From Anaerolineales bacterium (GTDB lineage: Bacteria > Chloroflexota > Anaerolineae > Anaerolineales > Villigracilaceae): a stretch of DNA of 40,853 nucleotides. The translations under genes were made by a program, and so were the position numbers. Positions 16,970 to 24,728 of this stretch are shown here, in pieces (the stretch's first letter is position 1; each line of letters starts with the position of its first letter). The stretch spans positions 1 to 40,853 of the forward strand of contig JANWWK010000091.1 of assembly GCA_025056175.1 (NCBI GenBank), written 5' to 3'. The notes under the pieces are model-generated. The model worked only from the letters and a program-made list of their open reading frames with translations. It did not search any database and was not told where the DNA came from.

Positions 16970-19900
16970 ATGCCGCAACAGGAAAGTGCAGAGAAACGCC
17001 GCAAAACGGTTGGTGTGTTTGTTTCGCAGGTGGGACGGGTTTGGGGCGCCGATTACATGGCCGCCATCACCGATACTGCCAGAGCGCGGGATGTCAATCT
17101 CATCTGTTTTGTGGGCGGCCGACCAACTGCTGTCACCACGCCCGGACATCTCTCTCCCTCGTATGGTTTGTATGACCTCGCTAAAACTGCCGACCTGGAT
17201 GGTCTGATTCTCGCTGCCGATTTAGGACATGGTGTTTCCGGCGAAGAAATTCGTCAGTTCGCACAGCATTTCTCCACTTTTCCTCTCACGTCCACTGCGC
17301 TGGAAGTAGAACACACCCCCAACCTGATGGTGGACAGTGTCGGAGGAATGCGTTTGCTTATTCGACACCTTATCGAGACGCATGGCTATCGGCGGATTGC
17401 CTTCATTCGCGGCCCCAAAGGGCAAATCGAAGCCGAACAACGCTTGTTTGCCTACCGCGAGGAACTCAAGGCGCATGGTATCGAATATGACGAAAAACTG
17501 GTGACTTCGGGTGATTACAGCGTTGAAAGCGGACGTGCCGCCATCAAAAAACTGGTGGAAGACCGCAAGATGAAATTCCAGGCGGTTGCTGCCGCCAACG
17601 ACCGCATGGCGTTTGGGGCGATGGAAGCGCTTCGTGGTTATGGCATGAATATTCCCACCGATGTCGCTGTGACCGGTTTCGACGATGTGCGTGAAGCGCG
17701 TTCGCTGGGTGTTCCGCTCACCACCGTTCGCCAACCGTTTTATGACCTTGGCAAGAACACGTTTGAGACCTTGCTCAAGGTGATAGATGGAGATACCGAA
17801 CCGACCCTCACGACCATCCCCACCAGTCTGGTAGTGCGCTGGTCGTGTGGTTGTCAGCCGCGGTTCATTCAGCAAGCGCACATTTCCCGCGAGGAAGTGG
17901 CCCGCACCGGCACGCTTGAAAACAAGCAGGATGCCTGTATGCGCGCGATGTTTGAGGCCAGTGGTGTGCCAATGCCTTCCAAACCTGCGCTCCTCAAGGC
18001 TTATGCGCCAATTTGGGAAAATTTCCTGTTTGCCATGCGTGAGGAGCGTCCGGCAGAGAGTTTCCTGAGCGCCATTGAACAGGCCATTCTGACTCTACAA
18101 AAGTACAACGATGACCCCGGAGACTGGCACAATGTGCTCTCGGTTTTCCGCCGCCATGCGCTGGCGGGCATCATCCACAAAGATGCTACTTTACAGGCCG
18201 AAAATCTGTTTCAACAGGCGCGCATGTTGATTGGGGAACTCTCCCAGCGTCACCAGGCCTATCAACGGCTCGAACTGGAACAGGAAGAGCAGATTTTGCA
18301 ATCCTTCAGTTTCGATATGGCGCCCGCCATGAGTTTACAGGAAATTGGTGCGGCCATTCAAAAGAATTTTCCTTCGATGGGGGTTGAAAGGCTGTATGTG
18401 ATGTTCTACGACCGGATTGCTCGACCGCAATCGGCGTTGATTCCCCCCTCCCAGAGCCATCAACTTTTCCTGCAATACGAAAATGGGCGCTGTGAACTGT
18501 TCACCGAGCAACCAAAACTGGCGACCGGGCATCTGATTCCTCGCGCCAGCATCCCTACCGACCGGCGTTACACGGCGGTTGTCATGCCGCTGGCGCTGGC
18601 ACAAAGCCGGTTTGGCTTTATGTGGATTGAAACCAAAGCGGATAACTGGGAAGTGTGCGTTCGTGTGCGCAATCTGCTCTCCAGCGCGCTTTTGCGCATT
18701 ATGCTGGTCGAACAACGCGAGGCTGCCCAGCGCGAGGTGGAACGTCTGCTCTACGAGGCCAAACAGCGCGCCGAAGAATTAGACCGTTTGTACCAGCAGG
18801 AGCAGGAACGCCGCCGTGAGGCCGATGCCCTTGCTAAAGCGGCGCGAAATCTCTCCAGTGTCATCAGTGTCGAAGCCTTACCAGCCAAAATTTTGGAGCA
18901 ACTGGCAACGGTTATGCCGTATGAACGCGGCGCTTTGTTGATGGAAGAGTTCGACGGCACAGTCAGCCTGATGGCGCACCGCGGCTTTCCAGACGACCGG
19001 CGTGCGGATGAGTTGCGGATTCAAATTAACCCCGGCGGTGTGTATGACCAGATTGCCCGCTCCGGCGAGGTGAAAGTGGTGGATGACGTGACTCAGGAAC
19101 CGGGTTGGTTTCAGGTTGAATGGTTGCCCGTTCATCACTCCTGGGTTGGCATTCCGCTGTTTGCCAAGAATCGTGTGGTGGGCATGCTCTCGCTCACTCG
19201 CGTTCCAAAGGCCGCTTTTACCGCCGATGATTTGCTCCTGGCCTCCACGTTTGCAATGCAGGCTTCGATTGCCCTGCAAAACGCTCGCCTGTACGATGAG
19301 CAGGCGCGTTTCAACGAAATCATGGAACACGCGGTTGAGGCGCGCGTGGCAGAATTGCACGACGCTTTGAACACGCTCGAAAAGCTCAACAAGAACAAAA
19401 CCTCATTCATTCAGGTTGCCGCGCATGAATTGCGTACCCCGCTGACGGTTATGAAGGGTTACCTGGGCATTCTCAAGGGGCATTCAGCCCTTCAGGAGCA
19501 GGAAGCGTTGCTCCAGGCGTTGGACGGGGTGATGAAAGGCACCGACCGATTGCATCAGGTCATCAACGCGATGCTCGATGTTGCCAAACTTGACAGCCAG
19601 GCCATTACGCCGCACATGGAACCCACCATCATTGGCCTTGTGTTGCAGTTGGTGCAAAAAGAATACAAAAACGACCTCAAAGAACGCAACATCACGCTCA
19701 CGGTGGAGAGCAGTGTGAGCCAGTTGCCGCAAATTTTGGCCGACCCGCAATTGTTGCAAAAAGCGCTCGATGCTGTGGTGGTCAATGCCATTAAGTTCAC
19801 GCCCGATGGCGGCAAAATTACCATCAGCGGTGAGGTAGTGCAGGATGAACCCAGAGGGGAGTGGGTTGAAATTCGCGTTGCAGATACCGGTATCGGGATA

Positions 19901-20137
19901 GACCCCGCTAATCACAAAGTCATTTTTGAGAAGATGTATCAGATTGGCAAGGTGGAATTGCATTCTTCGGGGCGCACCAAGTTCAAAGGCGGTGGCCCGG
20001 GCCTCGGGCTGGCAATTGCTCAAGGCATTATCAAAGCACACGATGGGAAAATTTGGGTTGAAAGCCCCGGTTATGATGAAGAAAAATTGCCCGGCAGTAC
20101 GTTTTTCATCCGCCTTCCACTCCGTAAGCCGGCATGA
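16970..20137 (+). CDS. Soluble hybrid sensor: LacI-type ligand-binding domain, GAF domains and histidine kinase
   Basis: This is a 1055-residue protein without signal peptide or transmembrane helices. Residues 12-285 form a LacI/GalR-type periplasmic-binding-protein fold (KTVGVFVSQVGRVWGADYM, FIRGPKG, AAANDRMAFGAMEALRGYG, VTGFDDV) but lack the helix-turn-helix. A helical linker follows, then a GAF-like region (about 450-600), a coiled coil (about 585-635) and a second GAF (about 630-775). A HisKA domain carries His819 (HELRTP), and the HATPase domain has Asn939 (N box), ADTGIGID and GGGPGLGLA near 1007. It should autophosphorylate in response to a cytosolic small ligand, most likely a sugar or sugar phosphate, and pass phosphate to an unlinked response regulator; none is encoded nearby. 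galK directly downstream on the opposite strand fits a sugar theme. Confidence 0.88.
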   Translation: MPQQESAEKRRKTVGVFVSQVGRVWGADYMAAITDTARARDVNLICFVGGRPTAVTTPGHLSPSYGLYDLAKTADLDGLILAADLGHGVSGEEIRQFAQHFSTFPLTSTALEVEHTPNLMVDSVGGMRLLIRHLIETHGYRRIAFIRGPKGQIEAEQRLFAYREELKAHGIEYDEKLVTSGDYSVESGRAAIKKLVEDRKMKFQAVAAANDRMAFGAMEALRGYGMNIPTDVAVTGFDDVREARSLGVPLTTVRQPFYDLGKNTFETLLKVIDGDTEPTLTTIPTSLVVRWSCGCQPRFIQQAHISREEVARTGTLENKQDACMRAMFEASGVPMPSKPALLKAYAPIWENFLFAMREERPAESFLSAIEQAILTLQKYNDDPGDWHNVLSVFRRHALAGIIHKDATLQAENLFQQARMLIGELSQRHQAYQRLELEQEEQILQSFSFDMAPAMSLQEIGAAIQKNFPSMGVERLYVMFYDRIARPQSALIPPSQSHQLFLQYENGRCELFTEQPKLATGHLIPRASIPTDRRYTAVVMPLALAQSRFGFMWIETKADNWEVCVRVRNLLSSALLRIMLVEQREAAQREVERLLYEAKQRAEELDRLYQQEQERRREADALAKAARNLSSVISVEALPAKILEQLATVMPYERGALLMEEFDGTVSLMAHRGFPDDRRADELRIQINPGGVYDQIARSGEVKVVDDVTQEPGWFQVEWLPVHHSWVGIPLFAKNRVVGMLSLTRVPKAAFTADDLLLASTFAMQASIALQNARLYDEQARFNEIMEHAVEARVAELHDALNTLEKLNKNKTSFIQVAAHELRTPLTVMKGYLGILKGHSALQEQEALLQALDGVMKGTDRLHQVINAMLDVAKLDSQAITPHMEPTIIGLVLQLVQKEYKNDLKERNITLTVESSVSQLPQILADPQLLQKALDAVVVNAIKFTPDGGKITISGEVVQDEPRGEWVEIRVADTGIGIDPANHKVIFEKMYQIGKVELHSSGRTKFKGGGPGLGLAIAQGIIKAHDGKIWVESPGYDEEKLPGSTFFIRLPLRKPA

Positions 20138-20139
20138 AT

Positions 20140-20177
20140 CACATGGCGCAAGTCAGCGACTTGCGCCATGTGTTTTT
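20140..20177 (+). terminator. Rho-independent terminator of the sensor kinase gene
   Basis: A perfect 15-bp stem (20140-20154 with 20058+100-20172, i.e. 20158-20172) and a 3-nt loop are followed by TTTTT. The T-run overlaps the stop codon of the converging galK gene. On the minus strand no T-run follows the stem. Confidence 0.9.
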
Positions 20178-21348
20178 ACAACAAATGCGCGCCTGCCGAA
20201 GCTTTCGAGATGTAAATTTCTGGGGCGAGGCCTGTGCGGGCGCGGTAGCCCTCTGCAAGTGTTTGTGCGAACGTTTCGGCATGTTCGCGTGCAACCAGGT
20301 TAACCGTACAGCCGCCAAAGCCGGCGCCGGTCAGACGGGCGCCGTAACAGCCCGGCAGGGATTGTGCCACTTCCACCATGGCATCCAGTTCGGCGCAGGA
20401 GACTTCATACAGGTCGCGCAAACTGACGTGGCAGGCATTCATCAGTGCGCCGAAACCGGTCAGGTCGCCGGAGCGTAACAGGGAAATGGCCTGTTGCGTG
20501 CGTGCAATTTCTTCCACCACATGCCGGGCGCGCTTTTCGGTTTGCGTGGGCAGTTGAGCGGATAGGCGGTTGAAGTCGTCGGGGGAGACATCGCGCAAAG
20601 AACGGATGCCAGGCAGGTGGGTCTGCAAGTGGCGCACGGCCTCTTCACAGGCGGCGCGGCGGTTGTTGTACTCGCCGCTGGTCAGTTTACGGCGCACGGT
20701 GGTATCGGCGACCACAATCGAGACTGATTCGGGCAGGGCGAGTGCTTCCCATTCCAGCGAGCGGCAATCGAGCAGCAACAGGCGGTTTTCAATGCCGCAG
20801 GCCGAGGCGAACTGGTCCATGATGCCACAGTTGACGCCCACATAGTGATTTTCAGCACGCTGGCCGAGTTTTGCCAGCTCCATTGGCGGTAGAGACCACC
20901 CCCCCAGCGTTTGCCAGGCCACGCCAAAAGCCATTTCCACCGAAGCCGAAGAACTCAAGCCAGAGCCACGCGGTACGTTGGAGGCAAAGACGGCATTCAG
21001 AGCAGGCGTTTCCAGGCCGGCCTGGCGCAGGGCCCACATGACGCCGGCGGGGTAGCGCGCCCAATCGGGCAGGGGAGCGCCATCCAGGCCGGTTTTTGCC
21101 TCCAGCGTTTCAGGTGAAAAAATCGCTTGTTGGTCGAAATCCACCGCCCACAGCGTGGTCTGGTCGTTCTTTGCAGGGCTGAAGGCCACGAAGGTGGCGC
21201 GGTCAATCGCGGTGGGTAAGACGAATCCATCGTTGTAATCTACATGTTCGCCCAGTAAATTTACCCGCCCCGGCGCGCGGGCAATGAATGCGGGCGGCTG
21301 GCCGAATTTTTGCCGGAAGATGGCGGAAACGGCTTCAGGAAGGTTCAT
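20176..21348 (-). CDS. galK: Galactokinase
   Basis: This is a 390-residue GHMP kinase. The galactokinase signature GRVNLLGEHVDYNDG is at 28-41 (sugar binding). The ATP-binding GLSSSAS loop is at 130-136, the catalytic Asp178 in MDQFASACG, and the C-terminal GHMP motif in TGAGFGG. It phosphorylates galactose at C1 with ATP, the first step of the Leloir pathway. galT is not in the window; an epimerase of uncertain specificity lies at 1957. The ATG at 21348 follows AGGTG by 3 nt; a GTG at 21354 is the alternative start. It is convergent with the sugar-sensor kinase and divergent from the Reg_prop cyclase. Confidence 0.95.
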   Translation of the reverse strand: MNLPEAVSAIFRQKFGQPPAFIARAPGRVNLLGEHVDYNDGFVLPTAIDRATFVAFSPAKNDQTTLWAVDFDQQAIFSPETLEAKTGLDGAPLPDWARYPAGVMWALRQAGLETPALNAVFASNVPRGSGLSSSASVEMAFGVAWQTLGGWSLPPMELAKLGQRAENHYVGVNCGIMDQFASACGIENRLLLLDCRSLEWEALALPESVSIVVADTTVRRKLTSGEYNNRRAACEEAVRHLQTHLPGIRSLRDVSPDDFNRLSAQLPTQTEKRARHVVEEIARTQQAISLLRSGDLTGFGALMNACHVSLRDLYEVSCAELDAMVEVAQSLPGCYGARLTGAGFGGCTVNLVAREHAETFAQTLAEGYRARTGLAPEIYISKASAGAHLL

Positions 21349-21384
21349 AGTCACCTGCTGTGGTTGGGTTAGATGCGAATAGGA

Positions 21385-21390
21385 ATTATA
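21385..21390 (-). promoter_or_regulatory. Putative -10 box (TATAAT) of galK
   Basis: TATAAT is read on the minus strand, 37 bp before the ATG at 21348. This gives a leader of about 30 nt. The -35 region is not obvious. It lies back to back with the TATAAT of the divergent gene, 33 bp apart. Confidence 0.4.
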
Positions 21391-21423
21391 TCCCGTTCTC
21401 GTTCGGAAACACGCAAAGTTTTG

Positions 21424-21429
21424 TATAAT
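21424..21429 (+). promoter_or_regulatory. Putative -10 box (TATAAT) of the Reg_prop diguanylate cyclase gene
   Basis: TATAAT is 21 bp before the ATG at 21450. Transcription would start close to the AGAAGG ribosome-binding site (21434-21439), giving a very short leader. The -35 is weak. Confidence 0.38.
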
Positions 21430-21449
21430 GAGCAGAAGGTTGGTCCGTT

Positions 21450-24400
21450 ATGTTTGTTTCTCGTTTTTTGCTGGGCGTGCTGTGGAGTGTTGCACTGACC
21501 CTGACTCCGCTTTCTGCGCCACAACGCGTGGAAGTCGCCTCGTCAGACGGGTCGGCATTCGTGTATCGGGCCGATGCGCGCTTTGAGCGGCTGACGGTGG
21601 AAGATGGCCTGCCCAGCGGTACGGTGCTGGGAGTGCTTCAAGACAGGCAAGGGTTCATGTGGTTCGCCACGGCCGATGGGCTGGCGCGGTACGATGGGTA
21701 TGAGTTTAAAACGTATCGGCATGACCCGGAGAACCCCAACAGTCTCACCCACAACAACACGTTTGCCCTGCTGCAAAGCCGTGATGGGTTGATTTGGGTC
21801 GGCACCGACCCCGGCGGGTTGAATGTGTACGACCCGCAGACGGATACGTTTCGTGTGTATCGGCATGATCCCCAGGACCCCTATAGCCTGCCCAATGATA
21901 GCGTATGGTCTTTGCTCGAAGCCCAGGACGGCTCGATTTGGGTCGGGACTCGCAACGGACTGGGGCGGCTCGACCGTCAGACCGGACGATTCAAAAACTA
22001 TTTGCATGACCCCAACAATCCACGTTCGCTGGCCTGGCCGGTGGTTCAGCGCCTGTATCAGGACCGTGCTGGCACGCTGTGGGTTGGCACGCGGTCAGGT
22101 TTGCAGCGTTACAACCCACAGACCGATGACTTTACCACCTTTAAGAATGACTCGGCAAATCCCAGGAGCCTTTCTGCCAACAACGTATGGGCGATTTTAG
22201 AAGATTCGCAGGGAAATTTTTGGGTTGGGACGCGTGGCGGCGGCCTGAACCGCATGGACCGACAAACCGGCACGTTCACCGCGTATCGGTATGACCCGGT
22301 TGGCGCGAACCGATTGAGCGATGACCGCATCTGGAGCATTTACCAGGACTCCGCCGGGCGCTTGTGGATTGCGACCGAAAACGGCGGCTTGAACCTGTTT
22401 GACCCACAGACCGAATCGTTTACTGTCTTTCGACACAACCCGAATGACCCGTTCAGTGTGAGCGCCGATGACCTGTTCGCTATTTACGAAGACCGCTCCG
22501 GTGTTTTATGGGTGACAGGGCGCGGCGGCGGCGGGGTGAACTTGCTTTATCCGGCGCTGCAACGTTTTGGCTGGTATCGGCAAATTGCGAACGGGCCGGT
22601 TTCCCTCTCGAGCGGTAACGTCTTTGCTATTTTACCCGAAGGGGATACCCTGTGGGTTGGCACGTTTGGCGGCGGACTGAATCGCATTCAACGCAGCACT
22701 GGCGCGGTGCAGGTGTATCGCTACGATGTCGGCAACCCAAATAGCTTGTCGAGCGACAAAGTCTATTACATCTTCCGCGATTCGGAGGGTGTCTTGTGGG
22801 TGGCAACTTCAGGCGGCGGGCTGAACCGGCTGGATGAAACCACTGGGAATTTCACCGCTTATAAGTTGATTGCTGATGACCCGACCTCACTTCCCAGCAA
22901 TTTCATCACCACCATGGCGCAGGCCGGCCCGCATCGTTTGTGGGTTGGAACACTGGGCTGGGGGCTGGCCCTGTTTGATACGCGCAGCGGCAAAGTCATT
23001 CAGCTTTACAGGAACGACCCCAATGACCCTCTCAGCCTGGCGGAAGATACCATCTACGACCTGGAAACGGACTCGCAGGGAAATGTGTGGATTGCCACCG
23101 CACGAGGTGGCCTGAACCGGCTCGACCCACTCACCGGTCAGTTTACCCGTTTTCAGAACGCCCCGGACAACCCCAATTCCATCGCCAGTAACACCACTTA
23201 TGCTCTTTATCTGGATGAACCCAGCGGCGTTCTTTGGGTTGGTACCTCCGGCGGGTTGTGCCGGCTGGAGATTGCCACCGGAACCTGGCAAAACTATAAC
23301 AACCGCCGCGGGCTTGTTGGAGATACGGTGGTCGGGATTCAGCCGGATGGCGAGGGTGGCTTGTGGGTCAGCACCACGCGCGGCATTAGCCGTTTTGACC
23401 CGCTGCTGGGTGCTTTTCGGAATTATGATGTGCGCGACGGTCTGCAAGGCAATCAGTTTAACATCGCCAGCACTGCCCGCGCTTCCGATGGTGAGGTCTT
23501 CTTTGGCGGGCAAAATGGCGTCAATTTCTTTCACACACACGATATTTTCGATAATCCCTATGAACCGAAGGTGGTTTTTACCGGCCTGGAATTGTTCAAC
23601 CTGCCTGTGCCGGTGGATGGGGAAATTCTCAGCCAGCCTGTTGAAACCACCTCGTCGATCACCTTGCGCTACGACCAGTCGGTCTTCACCCTTCGCTTTG
23701 CCGGGCTGAGTTACCAGAATTCCGCGCGCAACCTGTACCGTTACAAATTGGAAGGTTTCGACAAGTCCTGGTCACCGCCCAAAACACTTCGCCAGGCCAC
23801 CTACACCAACCTGCCGGCAGGAACGTATAACTTTGTGGTGTATGCGGCCAACAACGATGGACAGTGGACTCGCACGCCGGCGCAGTTACAAATCACCGTC
23901 CTCCCGCCCTGGTGGGAAACGTGGTGGTTCCGTGGCCTGTCATTTTTGCTCCTGCTCGTGTTGCTGGTGGGAGGCGTGCAGTTGCGCGTGCAGCAAATCC
24001 GTCGGTTGAATGCCGAACTGGAGCGGCGCGTGGCAGAGCGCACTGCCGAACTCCAGCATGAAATTCTGCGGCGGCAGGCCGTGGAAGAGCAGTTGCAGCA
24101 AACCAACCGCGCCCTGCACGCGAAACTGGATGAAATTTTGGAATTACAGAACCAGTTGCGCGAGCAGGCCATCCGCGATGCGCTCACTGGCTTGTTCAAT
24201 CGCCGCCATCTGGCAGATGTAATGACCGGCGAATTGAGCCGCGCACGGCGTGCCAACTATCCGGTGACTTTTATGCTGATTGACCTGGACCATTTCAAAG
24301 AAGTGAACGACCGGTATGGACATCAAACCGGAGACGAGGTGCTGAAGGCAACGGGCCAAATGCTGCTTTCTCACATCCGGCAAGGCGATTATGCTTTCCG

Positions 24401-24695
24401 TTATGGCGGCGAGGAATTCCTTATTATTTTGCCTGGCACAGCTCCGCAAGACGCCCTGCACCGCGCCGAGCAGTTACGCGCCGATTTTGCGGCGCTTCGT
24501 GCGCAGGCCAATGGTACACCGATTGGTATCACTGTCTCAATTGGTGTTGCAGTATATCCCTTCGATGGAGACAAAACCGAAGACATCCTGCACTACGTAG
24601 ATGAAGCGCTTTATCAGGCGAAAGGCAAAGGCCGCGACCGCGTCATCCTTGCGCCCAACACGCGTAAGGCATTGAAGTCGGGTCAGGCAACGTGA
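21450..24695 (+). CDS. Reg_prop beta-propeller/Y_Y_Y sensor diguanylate cyclase
   Basis: This is a 1081-residue single-pass membrane sensor. A signal peptide (1-23) precedes about 14 Reg_prop repeats (about 35-690), seen as recurring LWVGT..GGLNR.D..TG.F..Y motifs. These would make two seven-bladed propellers. A Y_Y_Y domain follows (about 750-820; YRYKLEGFDKSW), then a transmembrane helix (about 828-848) and a coiled coil (850-900). The GGDEF domain ends the protein, with an active GGEEF at 986-990. RQGD at 977-980, five residues upstream, is a complete inhibitory I-site, so c-di-GMP should feed back on activity. The propeller probably binds a glycan or polysaccharide outside the cell, by analogy with hybrid two-component sensors of Bacteroides; the ligand is not identifiable. 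It is divergent from galK. Confidence 0.93.
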   Translation: MFVSRFLLGVLWSVALTLTPLSAPQRVEVASSDGSAFVYRADARFERLTVEDGLPSGTVLGVLQDRQGFMWFATADGLARYDGYEFKTYRHDPENPNSLTHNNTFALLQSRDGLIWVGTDPGGLNVYDPQTDTFRVYRHDPQDPYSLPNDSVWSLLEAQDGSIWVGTRNGLGRLDRQTGRFKNYLHDPNNPRSLAWPVVQRLYQDRAGTLWVGTRSGLQRYNPQTDDFTTFKNDSANPRSLSANNVWAILEDSQGNFWVGTRGGGLNRMDRQTGTFTAYRYDPVGANRLSDDRIWSIYQDSAGRLWIATENGGLNLFDPQTESFTVFRHNPNDPFSVSADDLFAIYEDRSGVLWVTGRGGGGVNLLYPALQRFGWYRQIANGPVSLSSGNVFAILPEGDTLWVGTFGGGLNRIQRSTGAVQVYRYDVGNPNSLSSDKVYYIFRDSEGVLWVATSGGGLNRLDETTGNFTAYKLIADDPTSLPSNFITTMAQAGPHRLWVGTLGWGLALFDTRSGKVIQLYRNDPNDPLSLAEDTIYDLETDSQGNVWIATARGGLNRLDPLTGQFTRFQNAPDNPNSIASNTTYALYLDEPSGVLWVGTSGGLCRLEIATGTWQNYNNRRGLVGDTVVGIQPDGEGGLWVSTTRGISRFDPLLGAFRNYDVRDGLQGNQFNIASTARASDGEVFFGGQNGVNFFHTHDIFDNPYEPKVVFTGLELFNLPVPVDGEILSQPVETTSSITLRYDQSVFTLRFAGLSYQNSARNLYRYKLEGFDKSWSPPKTLRQATYTNLPAGTYNFVVYAANNDGQWTRTPAQLQITVLPPWWETWWFRGLSFLLLLVLLVGGVQLRVQQIRRLNAELERRVAERTAELQHEILRRQAVEEQLQQTNRALHAKLDEILELQNQLREQAIRDALTGLFNRRHLADVMTGELSRARRANYPVTFMLIDLDHFKEVNDRYGHQTGDEVLKATGQMLLSHIRQGDYAFRYGGEEFLIILPGTAPQDALHRAEQLRADFAALRAQANGTPIGITVSIGVAVYPFDGDKTEDILHYVDEALYQAKGKGRDRVILAPNTRKALKSGQAT

Positions 24696-24728
24696 ATCTT
24701 CAAAACAGTCTGATTACGAAATGGAGAG

